DNA from: Siderastrea radians
Taxonomy: Eukaryota > Cnidaria > Anthozoa > Scleractinia > Rhizangiidae
Assembly (NCBI GenBank): GCA_964017195.1
Contig: OZ024891.1
Location: forward strand, 308,694-372,693
Length of the DNA stretch: 64,000 nucleotides
Reading direction: 5' to 3'
Under the pieces are notes generated by a model that saw nothing but the letters and a program-made list of their open reading frames with translations, was not told the DNA's origin and did not search any database. Below are positions 10,906-24,205 of this stretch, in pieces (within the stretch, counting starts at the first letter, position 1; each line of letters opens with the position of its first letter). Position numbers and translations under genes: made by a program.

Positions 10906-13370
10906 ACTGGATTTTCGATTCACTTCGATTTAAGAACGAGTTCCCAGAGTTTATTCCCAGCCTGGCATTAGTTTCAGTGGTTTCTGTAGCAAGCAAAAGT
11001 GTTTTTACAGAGTGTAGAGAAAAGCCAATGAGAAAATCGTTTTGTTGATAATATGGCAGTATACAAGTACTTCCAGGCCAGAAATGACATTTATTTCCAC
11101 TGTCGTGTTATCCTGTTATTAGAATCTATATACGCTTTACTTTACTGTTGCTATCTAGAGCATCAATATTAGGGTATTAACACTAATCTTGCATGGCTCA
11201 GTAATTTTTCAAACAACTCAGTACCATGAAGATTAGGCAATGTCACATTTTGCATTAAAATACAGTTAATTTTGTTTTGTTTTGCAGTGGGTATGGTTTT
11301 CCAATATTTTAGAACTGTTATTGAATCATAACCATGTTCATTAGCTTTTAAAATAACTGGTGTCCTTGAGCTTCTTAAATAGCTTTTGGTGTTTCTAATA
11401 CCACAGGTGGGGAGCGCAGCATATCAAACTCTTCTAAAACTAACAGTTAATTATAAATAAACCAACAAGAATTGACAATTGACGAGTAATTTTGCAAATC
11501 AACAGTGGGTCTCCATATTGTCTTCTTCTCAAACAATTTTCCTATGAACAATGGGAATCAACATCGATCTTCATCAATAATAATTGTTATTAAGTGGTCA
11601 ATTACCAAAGCATATGTAACACTCAGACACAGTGATGAGGATCCATACATCCCGTGTAGATACTTGTAGATATTATTTACAGCAGCTCACCCCCACCAGT
11701 CAATTTTTACTTAGGAATAATTATTGTTTGTAACATCATGTCATAGTGTACCTGTTTCGTCACAGCCAACAAAGAGTGGCAGCACAACAACAACAACAAT
11801 TTATCTAAGTATTCCTGTATGGGAAGTTTCTTAAATAGTAAATTAAATACAATTGTAATGTATCATTCTTGTTGACAATAGGTCACAATCATTGCAACCG
11901 AAGGAATTTCCTTCTGTCATCATCACTTGATCTTCAACTTTGATAGTTGATATTTATTGATCTATCAGAACCACCACCAAACATAAAGCAGAAATAATGA
12001 TTCCATGTTTACTTCATCTGACCAAAAAGCAAGGGGGGAGAGGGGGGTCTGACTGCCCTATGTCAGTATCAACAACCACCCAACCTAGACCACTTGAGGC
12101 CTGGATGGGTCTAACTTAGTTACAGTTGTTGGTAAAAACAGGGATTTTTGTTTTTGGCAAGCTGATGTAAATCAGGTCAGGTCAAGTCATGGTCATCAGT
12201 GAAAAGGCAGGGAATTTACTTCAGCCTGATTGGTAAAAACCTTGATAATTATGTACACATAGGATTAAACAAACTCCTAGAAAGTGTTTGTCTTCATAAA
12301 CAAATATAACCGAGTGAGACATTTTCCTGGAATTCTTTCAGCAACCTCTTGATTTTCTTTCTATTTTCACTCTCTAACAATGAGGCATTTACAGCCTCCT
12401 CACAGGAAGAGTAAAACAAAATCCTGAACTCTTGTCTTGCTAAAAAGGTGATTTATTTAAATTAAAATCCTTCATCCAGTGCAGTCAGGTTAAGACAGTG
12501 TATGTACCGTCCAGTGTAAAAATGTTATGAGTAGGCGATCGTCGTTGAAATTATGTTGATATCATAATGTCTTACTCAAGTCCAGAGAAGAATAAAAACA
12601 AATTTCATTTAAGACTGTACTGGTAGCTCTGTTCGCCCGTACAATCGAAAGTCAGACCACGCTATCGTACCTGTCCTGCTTTGCGAATGAAAAGCATCTC
12701 TGGGCTTCGCAGTAAGACTTCTTTGCTTACCGAGACAGATCCTTATAAAACAATGCTCGTTCCTAACCATATCTTCAAGTTAAAAACATAGCAAACATCA
12801 AAATCTCGAGTAGCCTGAGTGCTTCGACCTTGCATCTCCTTCAACGCAATTGTTTCGATTCCCTTGTCCCGAAATGCTGGATCGGAGGAATGCTGGGTAC
12901 TTCCCCTCCATTTCGTCAAAAGAAATACGCAAACTACCGCTTATTAGGCGCTTCAGCTATGAGAAACCTTTGCCAACCCTCCCAAGTTCCTTCCACTTTG
13001 ACGCCATGTTGGTTTTGTTGTCAAGTCGATTGACGTCACATTAGCTAATCACGTGATATTTTGGCCGTGCAAGACGGTGACACTTTTGAAGTCAAATTTG
13101 CGCTATTTTCACCGAGAAAAAAGTACGTTTGAAAAGTTTGATGCCAGTTTAAAGCTTAAAATCGTTTTTTATTCACAAAAAACAATCAAGAACCGAAGAA
13201 AAAATTTTCGTGTCATATACACTTTAATAGAAGTGAAAATGGTTTTCAGGTTCACACTGTAGCTTGACAGAAAGAATCCTATAATTCATAATAAAAAGGA
13301 TACTAGTCAGATTTAGAAATTGACAACACAGTGCTAGAACTGCAATTAATTTTTTACGTTGAAAAAAAAT
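10906..13370. other. Intergenic sequence, mostly unique
   Basis: AT-rich non-coding sequence with no gene found. About 13020-13250 is a diverged reverse complement of about 10040-10235; both share GTGACGTCAA-TGACTTG and a run like AAAATTTTTTCTTC. It therefore probably contains one arm or copy of an old repeat family. Confidence 0.4.
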
Positions 13371-13374
13371 TGAA

Positions 13375-13841
13375 GGGCCCAGTGGAAAAAGGGCGTAAGT
13401 GACGATTTTGAGGTTAAAATCGAAATTGCTCCTATTTAGCTGAACATTGGCACACAGGCTGGTTTTCATGTGAGGAACGCCGTTGCGCACTTATTTCTTG
13501 ACCTGAGATCTAAAATTTGAAGAATTAGCGTATTACTTCTGCTTAAAACTGACACAAAGAAAACAACAGGACCGCGGATTCTAGGTTGAATTCCTTTGTT
13601 TTAGTTCAGGCAGAGAACAAAAGAAATCTTTCACTCATCACTTGAGCGAGTTCAGTTCAACAACACTTTTCACGCAAAAGTAATACGCTAATTCTTCAAA
13701 TTTTAGATCTCAGGTCAAGAAATAAGTGCGCAACAGCGTTCCTCACATGAAAACCAGCCTGTGTGCCAATGTTCAGCTAAATAGGAGCAATTTCGATTTT
13801 AACCACAAATCGTCACTTACGCCCTTTTTCCACCGGGCCCT
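13375..13841. mobile_element. Element with long (about 180 bp) terminal inverted repeats
   Basis: The left arm from GGGCCCAGTGGAAAAAGGGCG and the right arm ending CGCCCTTTTTCCACCGGGCCC are reverse complements over about 180 bp, with few mismatches. They leave a spacer of roughly 100 bp centred near 13600. The complementarity extends outward to AATTGAAGGGCCC, so the exact boundary and target duplication are unclear. It has no coding capacity. Confidence 0.8.
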
Positions 13842-14659
13842 TCAATTAATGTCTGACTAGCTTGCACCATTTCAGTTGGTCTGACAAATGATGCACAAAG
13901 CAGATCTTTATAAATCTACAAAATAAAAAGCGTTTGTCAAGCTTTGTCCAACCACATTTAAGAGTTTGCAAAGTTTGGTTGGCCATTGTCCAGTGAATGA
14001 AAGCTAATTTCAACTCTGCACTTGTAAAAGTAGATGTGACAGTAGATGAAATGGACATTATTGTTGCTTTCAACCACTAGAGGCCTTGTGTTGCAGTTGT
14101 CAGTGAAGTCACAAGAGGTTACCAGTTGTGATCATCTCGTGTATTACAGCATTGCAAGCTTTGTATGAACGCTTTCCACTGTTCGGTCTACTCGTTATTA
14201 TCACTACTAAATCTACCATTTATCAATGGGGATAGGAATTTGTTACCCTCCTTGAAGGTCCAAAGAAATTCTTCTTTTGATAAATAAAACAATAATGGTC
14301 TTGGATAAAAGTACATTTGCTGAAGTTTTCTAATTTGTTCTCAAATTCATCAGTTCAAACAAAGAAAATCGAAATTTGTAGTTTAAACAAACAAAATTCG
14401 TAAGCGTGGTGAAGGTGCAGGTGTTAATAACCATGGACTTTAGCAATTTTGTTTTGTTGTTTTGTCCTTTTTCAGTTATTTGTTTGAGAACATGCATCAA
14501 ATACTCCAGGTAGCATTTCTTCAGAATATCCAAACTGGTCCCCAAAAACTCTGACACCGTATTTTCCACTCTCCTTTTGGTTATGGAAGTCCTGGTGAAA
14601 TTCTCTCTGATCACATTATATTTCTTCTTTTCTAATAGAAATTAGCAGTTTTAGCAGTG

Positions 14660-17600
14660 ATGGCTTCAGGCATTGGTTATCTTCATTTACTTCCTGTTGT
14701 CCTCGGCTGTTTTGCCTTGATTGCCTTCATCACCTCGTAAGTGAGCAATAACATTATGTTTTCCCAGTGCTTTGTCATGACCACAAAATGGTTAACTATG
14801 GTCGTGGGATTATCCAGGTAACAGAAGGTAGGACAAGAACATCATTTAACAAAAGGGCAGAATTTGATTATTTCTATTATAATAACACTCCAAGTGAAAA
14901 TTGTGATTGGTACAGAAGGTAGTTCGAGATTTCTTTTAATTTGTTTCTGCATGTACCAATTGTGTCTGAAACCTAAACTTAATAGATTCACAAAAGGCAT
15001 AGAAAATCTATGAAAACTACAAGACAAATAAGTGGAACATGAAAGGAAATAAAATAGCATTGTGCTCATCATGGATGAGTACTATTACAACTGTAATGTT
15101 TTTCTCTCTTATAGGTATGCCATAGCTGTTCATGATGATGACGTAAATGCCCTGTGGCCGTATATAAGGTACAAACTATCCCTAAAAGACTTTATTCTCC
15201 TTCAGTTGCTGATTGCTATGATTTTAATACATTTTACAGTAGATAGCAAAAACTGGTGCAGTTCAATTTGTATCAGAATATTATCAGTTTCAAAGAAAAT
15301 GCTAGGCAGCAAAGTCTGGTGAATTTGCCGTTTGAGGTTGTTATTTTTTCTGGTCGCTGCAGGCTCTATAACCCTTGGTTGCCAATGTTTTCACATGCAA
15401 ACAAGGCATGCAGTGCCAAGTTGGTTATAATAATCTCATAATCTTATGTGAAACAGTAAACTTTGCTAAATGTTTTTTTTTTTGCCATATTTGTACAAAA
15501 TGTTAGCTTCCTGGCCCCAATAATTATTGTTCAAAAGTTGGATAGCGCTATCCACTGGATAAATCTCTATCCAGTGGATAACGCAATTGGTTTCCCTAAC
15601 ACTTATCCACTGGACAGTGATTTATCCAGTGGATAGCGCTATCCAACTTTTGAACAACTGGGGCCTGGGAAGTAAATGTGAATGCACATGACAAGGTATC
15701 CGATTTCCTCATAAGGAAGAGAAAGCAGGAGAACCAGTGTTGAGAATTTAATGGTAATTGTTGTCCTTTGCTGGCAATGAAGATGTCAGTGACCTTGAAT
15801 GTGAGTGTGCAGCCTGAAGATAGATGTGCACGGGAGACTGCTTTTGATGGAGCAGCCCACTTTGAAGTCACAGCAGGGACTTGTTGTTTTTTCTGAGTCA
15901 TTTCTGAGTCATGTTATCCTGGTTCAATTTTTATGTGTATGGTAATGTAAGATAATGAGTTAAAAACAAAGGAAAATAAAAATTGAACCACGGATAAAAT
16001 TGAACCGCAACATATGTCTTGTATTTTAGTGATGCGGGGGCTCGTCCACCTCAGAGCTGTATCTTTGGACAGTTTCTTAATATATCAGCTGTGTTTGGTA
16101 TGTAACAGTGGTTTGTACACTTTACCAGTAAGTGTGCGTGAGTCTGTGCCAGGGTGGCATAGGCGGGTCAAAAACTGAAGGAAGTGCAAATGACACAATG
16201 ATTTTATACACCTAAATTACACAAATAAAAATTAATTAAAGAGTTTCAAAACAAGGACGAAAGTCTTGGAGTATTTCTTTTGGTTAAGATAACCAAAATG
16301 AATGAGTGAACTGATGAAAGAAAGAACTGTATGATCAAATGAATAAATATTTAATATACATATTCTAGGTGTTTTGACAACTAAGTGTAAACCCTGCTAC
16401 ATAACTTAATAAATTATTTTCACTATTATCTTGTTTGGTATTTGCAGCCTTTATTGCCATGTACATTCATTACAAGCATGTGCGGGAATTCAACATCACT
16501 GAAATGCCGTTAATACAAAACCTGAACTACTGGTCACTTTGGATTGGTGCTTTTACGTGCTTAGGTCTCTCCATTGTTGCAAATTTTCAGGTAGGTTTTA
16601 TTTAGTTAGTAGGTGCTTATGGGCTCAGGCACTAACCAGTCATGTGCTCATACAGTGTAGATGAATTGAGTAGCGGGTTCACGGGCATTACCTCTGAGGA
16701 TAGCATTTGGGCACCATTCGCAGACACTTAACTGCATGTAGTCCTGAGTCTCCGTGTTTCCAAAATGGCAGAATATGAACAACGCAGGAGTAGTTTTCCT
16801 TCTCGTTACAGACAAGAAAAACGATAACACAGTGACTGAACTAGTTAATTTTTTATCAGTGCTTGGGCACTGTGCCTCAGCACAAGTACTAAGTTTGAAT
16901 GAGGTACTAAGTTTGAGCGAGGTCGTCCTTAGTTTTAGAGGCCAGCATACTATGTCACACTGTTTTCAGTAAATCAACTGGCCCATCTCTTTCAAATATA
17001 CAAATTCCAAAACGTGAGTTGTGGCGGTGACATAGTGGTTTTTATGCCATGCTGGACTTGAAGGTTCAGTAGTGCAGCCATCATTGTTCTTTTTGGGTTA
17101 GTCAAGACCCCCATCTTTGTACTGTTTCTTTTCACCCAGTGCCCGTATCAGAGAACTGTTCAATGTAGTGAAGTGGTTTTTAAATTTCTTAGAGGATTGT
17201 CCATCTTAGAAAGTGGTTCAACTTACAGAAGTAGTCATCCTAGAAAGGTGTCCATTTTAGAGTTTATCTTAGATTGGTGTCCATCTTAAGAGCTGTTCAT
17301 CGTTTAGAGAGGTGTTGGTTACATGTACCTTTGAAAGGTGCCTTAATACGGTGTCACTCATTATGTAGGTGTCCGTCAGAAGTGTCTTTCACAAGAGCTG
17401 TGTATTGTGTGGCCTGAGCCATTATAGAGGTGTCTGCCTGGGCGAAACAAGAGTTAAAGTTGACAAGAGTGTAAACTTGCACTCTTGCTTTGTCTGGAAC
17501 TCTTGAATGCTCTTGGCGACTCTCATGTACTCTCAAAGAAGTTGTGTGCGCTCAAATTTTAATTAGAATCAAAGTTGTATTTCACCTCTAACTTTCACGA

Positions 17601-20600
17601 ATCCTGTCTTGTGCTTCCAAACGGTTTGAACTCTTGTCCACTCTCATGTTTGTTTCCCTGTAATTCTGGTGTGCTCTTATAGACTCTCTTGTGATCTCAG
17701 AGTTTGAACTTTCGTTGATTTTCATTCTTGTTCAGCCTGGTCTCTAGAGAGGTCTGCATTAGGAGGGATTTGACTGTGCATATTGAACTGTAGGGAGAAA
17801 TTAGACCCTGATAGCTACAATGGATAGAAATAATAATAAAATGATTCTTTTTCAGGTTGTAAACTCCTTACCTGTGCACATGGTTGGTGCTACTATGGTT
17901 TTTGGTTTGGGAATGGTCTACTGCTGGATTCAGGCTGTCATATCTCACAAAATGCGAAGCCAAGCTATGAGTTCAGCACTTAGTTCTTACACAAGATTTG
18001 TTCTTGCTTTTCTTGTGACTGTATTTTTTGTCATAAGTATCCTTTGAGTCTTGGAGTTCAGTTAGTGTCTTCCCTGTTGTTTAGCCAGTGTAGCTGGCAG
18101 TATCATTAGAGCAAAGATGAGTAGCACAGTCATGACTCCATTTCAGGGGTGCCTTCCCATTATTTATAATATCTTGGTTTCTGATGTCCCTTTCATGCTG
18201 AAAATTTTTTCTCACATTGTGCAAATAGTCCTTCTTGATTTACAAGTAATAGAAGTCATGTCTTCTTTACCACAAACTGGGAAAAAAATTTTACTTTGAC
18301 AAAATATGGCTAAATGTACATGTAACGCGTAACACAAACAACGGCCGTGCAAGTGTATTTTCAATAATTTCTCCACTTACATCGCACAAAATCTTAAGAA
18401 ACCTAGGTTACAATTCAGACCGATAAAGGCAAACACACACATTAACTTTCAGACAGATTGCTTTATTGGAAGTTCTTGTAAAACTGCAGTTTTGTACCGA
18501 TCCTTCGTTGTAACGCTTCATAAGTTTTTGAAAGGCATTTTATAAAATACTGAGATGTGGCTCGGCACATTGCTTGAAATACAAAATAAAAGGTGTCAGA
18601 TGAATGGGCTTAATGTGATCAACTTTGTGTTAAAGTTTCAAGTCAAAATACCAAACGTGGAGCTAACGAGAACAAATTGAAAAAGACTGAAACAGTTTTT
18701 GCACCACGCAGGTAACGTCCAAATTAGCAAAGACTCACCACTTCATTTCAATATTTTGCTGTAACTAATGTGAGTATTGCACTTCCATCGAGTGCCACTT
18801 GTTGGGCTTGCCATCACCGAAAAATAAGTGTATTTCTTAGCCATTTTCATCCACCTAGGCCAGAGATTTTTCGCTTTGAGCGATGCTGAAACATTTTGCG
18901 CCATATTGCTGTGCTCACAAGGCGTAACGAAGCCTTAACAAGCAAGTTTCCTTCGAAAATCTCGGGCCTAAAATCCGCCATAACTCACCTAAAACTGAAA
19001 CGTTTTGTTTCTAAAAACAACAATTGGGGTGTCCCCAGGGATTCTAAGGGGCTGAAATAAATTATGCAGCAAAAAGAGAGAGTGACCAAAGCACATGTTC
19101 TGAGTGAGATAGGGTCAGATAGGGCAGAAAAAAATATGTACATTTCATGCTTAAAATGCAGAGCAGCTGTTTTTAACATCAAAACAGTTATGTACTTGCC
19201 CTAAACACATAGAATCAATTTTTTCCTCATAAATAGCACTTTCTTTTACCAAAAAATAATCAGATCCAACATTTGCCACGCCCACAATGAATTATGGGTA
19301 CATGTAAAAACTGCTATTTATATCTTGTTACTGTAATTTTTTTCATGATTTTGTTTGGAACAAACATTACAAGCAAAAGTGGACACAGAGAAACAATAAA
19401 AAGACCATTTCTCCTCTAAAACGTTTTTTGACCTATGTAACGCAAAATGGAGCCATGACTGTGCTACTCATCAAAGCAATTTTCTTGGTTGCAGAGCCAT
19501 GTATATGAGCGGTGAGGCCATGAGACTGATCTATATTATCTGCTTTGTTGTTTTGCTGCTCATTCTTGCAGCTCTGTTGCTCAAAATTTGCATACATGTG
19601 AACAGTCCAGCAAGGTATGCGAGCTACTAATATGTTGCAATTGTCACTGAAAACTGCCCCGTTTTCTTTTTCAGAGGTAGATGAGAATTGAGCCAAACAG
19701 GACAGAAAATTAGATAGGTGCAAATAATCCACAAATAGTTATTGGATGCACATAGTCTCCACCTCCTTGCCTGTGGCTCAGGTTTCCATCAACCTGCAAA
19801 TCCTCACAGGGTTTGTCTAATGCGCTCTTTTAACCCATTGACTCCCGTGCCGCCCAAAACCGCCTGTAAAGGACCATAGTCCTTGTTCAGTTTGTGACGT
19901 CATCACTTTGAGTGACAGCAGATTTTTTTAACCAATTGATGCACCTGGCACATTTCTAAACTGAAGGGCTCACTTAAAATAAACCAGAGTTATACGAAGA
20001 AAAAGGAACAAAGTTTCCTTGAGAAAATGATGCAAAACTTGGCCTTGGCACTGGTTGAGACTTTTAGTTGAAAAGTTCCTCTTTCCTGAAATTTAGTTAA
20101 AATCTTTCCTAATCGAAGGAAAGACCATCAAGTGGCCTACAAACTCCAGAAAAATCGAATTGAGAACCAAAAACAACAGGACTGAATGCTAAACCCGTAA
20201 AGATGACCAGGTACGGTGTTTTTCTCATTCAAAAACTGTTCAAATTTTATATTGTGTGCATGCTTGAGATCAACCTCGGAAATGGAAGAAAACTTCAGTT
20301 TCCATGCTGCTTATGAAGTTATAGACGTTTTGACCGGGATTTGAGCAGACAGGAGCCAAATTGCGGTATCATTGCCTTAGAAACTGAGTGTGTTTTTGGA
20401 AAACGGTTGGGAGTGAATAGGTTAATCTTTGATTACTACTAGTAATAATCTGCACCGTTTATACTATAATGTGTTTCTTTCAGTAAACACAGGATCTCTG
20501 TACACTAGTTATAATCCTTGATGATGAATTTACTTTTGAAATAGCCCTGGCAGCTGGAAATGCAAGTGTAGCAGCATATAACAAAAACAGAAACAGCACT

Positions 20601-21654
20601 GTCTCAAGATACCGGTATGATCATAAATGGCAGGAAACAGATGAGGTAAGACCAGTGTCAGTTGTTATCTCAAACTTTAGAACAAGTCAGATAAAGAGTA
20701 AAATATTCATGATGGTGTTCCAATTGAGTATCTGAGGTATAATCCGGGGGGGGTGTTATTCCCTATAGTGGGCTATACAGGAAGGCTCCACCCAAAATGG
20801 CTGCCTTTTTTAAGCTCACAGTATGTAAAAGGGTAGGGAAAATTTCCATTTTAGTATACGAAAGGGTCACAAAATCAGCTGCAAAGTGGAAGAAATGGTG
20901 GCTAAAGCGAAGTATATCAAAGGGTGCCACGTCTTGGCAGAAATGACTATGCAGCTGAATCTGGCAAAAACCTGGCAAAAACCTGGCGATTACAGTAAAT
21001 TCTATTGTTCTGGCTTAACTTTGAGGTATAAGAAAGGGGTGCAGTTTGCTCTAGGTATGTGAAAGGGGTACCATTTTGGTAAAAATCAGTATATTAAAGG
21101 GTAAGGGTTTGCGGAACCTCCGGGTGAAGCCTCCCGGTATAAAACTTTATTGAGCAGCCCTCCCGGGTATAGAATCATTTTGAAAGAAGACACAATGGTT
21201 GAGTTAATGGCACGACTGCTATACTATGACCCTCGGCTGCATGATTCCTTAGTGAGGTTAAGATGGAGGCCAGGCCTGAGGGAAGGAGGGCATTCAGAAG
21301 ACCTAAAACCATAAACCACTTATGTCCACAAATGCACGTAACTTTGGTGAATTTGACAAAATTTTGTTAAATTCGTCAAACTAAAACTCCAGAAACCACG
21401 AAGACAGATTTGGCTGCTTTACTCTCATTTGAGTACTAGCATTAATATTTTACCAAAAAATGATTTTTCCACAGGGTTACCAAGCTCATCTTGCAAGCAC
21501 ATTTAGCGAATGGTTTATGAGCATTTGTTTCCTTTTGTACTTTCTGACGTTCTTCAGGGAGTTTCAAAAGATTACTGTCCACATTCAGGTTCGACCGAAG
21601 AATGCAGAGATCTTTTCTTCGGGACAGCATGATGAAGCCAGAATAGTGGTTTAG
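14660..21654 (+). CDS. DRAM2: DRAM2-like lysosomal membrane protein (DRAM/TMEM150/Frag1 family)
   Basis: Seven coding exons join in frame with GT-AG introns: 14660-14736, 15115-15168, 16030-16097, 16448-16590, 17856-18036, 20545-20645 and 21475-21654. They encode 267 residues, close to the 266 of human DRAM2. Family hallmarks are LWPYISDAGARPPQSCIFG after the first membrane helix, and TCLGLSIVANFQ at the end of exon 4. The C-terminal helix is followed by FFREFQKITV. Five to six hydrophobic helices are apparent, the first at residues 6-27. DRAM proteins act in lysosomal membranes and promote autophagy. Reading through the exon 5 donor meets a TGA nine bases later, so the splice at 18036 is required. 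The first coding exon opens at 14639 after an acceptor, implying a non-coding exon upstream. DRAM1 versus DRAM2 rests on length and the C-terminus. Introns 2 and 4-6 hold TIR elements or minisatellite. Confidence 0.93.
15513..15665. mobile_element. Palindromic MITE in DRAM2-like intron 2
   Basis: Two near-perfect inverted arms (GTTCAAAAGTTGGATAGCGC against GCGCTATCCAACTTTTGAAC), with GGCCCC/GGGGCC at the outer ends. The inner part alternates ATCCACTGGATAA-type words, which are themselves palindromic. The target duplication is not clear. Confidence 0.8.
17180..17440. repeat. Degenerate short minisatellite in DRAM2-like intron 4
   Basis: Diverged copies of a 15-18 base motif approximating GAAAGGTGTCCATCTTA recur through the interval (for example near 17195, 17250, 17275 and 17365). 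Spacing is irregular and copies are heavily mutated. The following 300 bases carry recurrent ACTCTTG/ACTCTCATG words. Confidence 0.55.
18116..19472. mobile_element. 1.36-kb TIR element in DRAM2-like intron 5
   Basis: The left end GATGAGTAGCACAGTCATGA is repeated inverted at the right end (TCATGGCTCCATTT on the reverse strand continues the match), giving a TIR of about 28 bp with one or two mismatches. The interior has no recognisable transposase. A clean target duplication is not visible. Confidence 0.6.
19834..20421. mobile_element. TTAA-flanked 588-bp MITE in DRAM2-like intron 5
   Basis: TTAA flanks both sides (19830-19833 and 20422-20425), with inverted ends CCCATTGACTCCC and GGGAGTGAATAGG. 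It is non-coding. Its ends relate it to the element at 8787-8991. Confidence 0.7.
20744..21166. mobile_element. G-rich-ended repeat in DRAM2-like intron 6
   Basis: It starts CCGGGGGGGGTG and ends CCCTCCCGGG. Inside, TATG/TATA-AAAGGG words recur (GTATGTGAAAGGGG and variants) on one strand. Style and composition match the element at 49387-49812. It is non-coding, and its boundaries are approximate. Confidence 0.45.
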
Positions 21655-24120
21655 CAGGCCAGGTTTTGCTTGATGTTTGTTTAATTGTGTAACTGCTGGA
21701 CTTTCCAAAACCTGTCAGCAAGCAAGAAGCAAGTGTTGAGTATTCTGGTTTACATGTAAACGTTCAAAACAAAAGAAAGCAAAATTATAAGCTGAAAATT
21801 ACCTGACGTCATTTGTTTTAGACAAAAAAAGAGGAAATTCTCAGAGATAACCTCGGTAAACTCGATGTAAATTTTTAAGAACATAGTTAAGATTGGCGGA
21901 CATTAGTCCCTAGGCAGACCAGTTTCTGGTCAGATAAGCAATATTCCTGATTTGTAATATATTATGTGTTAATGTGCATTATTGTGACATTAAAAAGGAA
22001 TTACTGTAGAAATAAGAGTGCTGTTTGTTTTCGCTTCATGCTTTTCGTAGTATCCTAAGAGGGGGAACGGTAGGAGAGGGGAGGGTGGGAGGGGAGGGGT
22101 ACCTGGGTCCTAACAGTTTTTACCAGGGAGGCTGGCGCCCAATAGCTTACTCTACAGGGATCCCAGGAAAAAATGGAGTCGTAGAACGATGAGATGAAGT
22201 CCTAGAGCCCCAACTTTAACTTGAAACGGTGGATCCCTACTGTTTAAGGCCAGAGTCCTGAACCTTTTGGACCATGATTTTGCTTTCGTGTCGCCAGTCT
22301 CTCTGGGGCGTACTTTGAGTGGGGGGGGGGGGGGGACAGAGGGGTTTAAACCTCCCGCTTCCTGTACCCTGTAATCCCGGTGCCCGCCCTGTATTTTTTG
22401 GCTCCGCCCCTTTGCATTTTTTCGATTGCGAAATATTGCGTAATTTTTCCCTTTTTCTCCCGCTTCCCGCCACCTTGGGAATCCCGCTTCCCGACCCCTC
22501 TTCTCCCGCCTCCCGTACACCTCCCGCCCCCTTTTCTCCCGGTCTCCCACCCCCCTGTCCCCCCCCCCCCCACCTTTGAGGGACAGACAAGAAGGTTTAA
22601 AGAAAGAAAAGAAAGAAAGAAACGTGTTAATGTCTCTTGTATTGTTTGCACGCAGACTGATCTTATCGTGAAAGCAGCTTGAAAGGAAATTAGGTGACTG
22701 AAGAAGATGCTGGTGGAATTGCTGTTACTTGACCAATATTTCGTTGTACCATTAATTTGTTCATGTTTTCCTGAACACTTTCAAAGAAAACCGGTTGTTA
22801 TTTTGCCTTACATTCTCAAACACAGAAGCACTGCTGATCATATTGTAGGAACACAATCCTGTGAGATGTGTTGATAAGGCAAGTCACGATAACATTGGAG
22901 TCGATTTTGTGTCGTGTTGATGTCACGCGATGCGCGGATGGATTCTAAATGCTTTATGGTCAAAATATATTTTGAATTGAAAAATTTGGGGAAACAAACA
23001 GTAGCTTAGGGGGGTACTGTTCAATAGCTTTCATTTGAGTGGTCGCACTTTTGAACTTCCTCATCAAAATCAAAAGTTGAATCACCTTGTAAAGCATAAC
23101 AAACAGTACCACTGGAAAGTACTTCTCAATAGCCTTAGTTTTAGGATTTTATCCACAAACTCTAAAGGTAGAGCATCCTCACACAGCATAATAAATCCAA
23201 TGAACCGCACTATAGGCAACCTTTATGCTCTCTTGGTAGAGCTCAATACCTTTCAAGACAAACTTGAAGACTTCATCCATAGACTCCAAAGTTCGTGTGG
23301 CAGGGTGCAGACCCATGTTTTGTAAGAAGTGCCGCGGGGTGGGGGGGGGGGGGGGGCAGGGGGGATAAAAGCAAATGAGGTGCAGACCAACGCAGGTCAA
23401 TTTTTGTTGTTGACGATATCAGTCTCCAAGTTGAGGAGTTTGTAACCTGTCCCACTGAAAATTCATTCATACTGTAAAGAAAATCAGATATACTATGATG
23501 ATCTTGATGGCCATGCCCATGAATTGGGGTACTTCATCAGTTAGTTCCGACGAAACAATTCTGCCCCGGGCATCTCACCAACAAACAACAAAACAAAAGA
23601 CAATAAGAAATTCTTGTAATTTATCTGTCCGGTACTGACTGCCTTATTTGTCCAATAATTCTGTCCGTGTGGAATGCACTTTTGAATTGACATGCGTAAG
23701 CAAAGGAACCCGACGAAAACTTATATGTCTTTCGTTTCAGGCCTTAATTTAAGCCAGCAAAGCGAAATAAATGGGCTATTTGAAAGATAACAAGATACTT
23801 AAAGCAACTGGTTTATAAAAAGAGCCATTTCTTTACCCTGCTCACAATTCTGAGTAACAGATTAATGTGATGAACAGAGCACTCAATTTCAGTGTTAGTC
23901 AAACGTGAAATTATCGCTTCTGGCATTTAACATATTTTTCATGCAAAGATCGTTTACAAGATTACTAATGAGGAGAATGTGGGGAGCTATATCCAAATTG
24001 AATTGGAGATGGTTGATCAAAAATTATATTCTCTAATCTGCATCGTGTTCTTACGTCGCCAAGATCAACTTGGGCCAGGCCTGAACTTTGGCTATTAAAA
24101 ATTTTCTCTGAGTTCACATC
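21655..24120. other. DRAM2-like 3' flank and intergenic low-complexity sequence
   Basis: After the stop codon there is presumed 3' UTR (an ATTAAA word near 21988). From 22060 to 22600 the sequence becomes strongly strand-asymmetric, with G or C runs of more than ten and repeated TCCCG words; a second G run lies near 23337-23358. The many overlapping open frames here come from this composition. I see no gene. Confidence 0.5.
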
Positions 24121-24129
24121 TCAGCGGGC

Positions 24130-24205
24130 GGCGTTCCAAGTTGGCGGTTGTTTAGCTGGGGCAGGATTTGTTCGTCTGTTGAGGTTTCTGCTGTGTATGA
24201 ATAAG
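24130..24205 (+). other. Candidate non-coding first exon of LIM gene 1
   Basis: A strong donor AAG|GTGAGTAAG stands at 24206, after a stretch richer in G and C. The LIM gene 1 coding exon begins a few bases after an acceptor (CTGCTAACAG at 25347), so a non-coding exon should lie upstream. This is the best donor I can see. The start of the exon is a guess. Confidence 0.35.

Noticed and set aside
18031..18048. Stop codon apparently ending the DRAM2-like protein after exon 5
   Set aside because: A donor at 18037 removes it, and exons 6 and 7 continue the family match in frame, including the conserved C-terminal helix.
22152..22682. Five overlapping open frames on both strands
   Set aside because: They arise from G/C-run low-complexity sequence and encode only Pro/Gly/Arg-rich strings.
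23035..23325. 96-codon open frame
   Set aside because: No domain resemblance; it ends in a G-run repeat region and looks like repeat-derived sequence.
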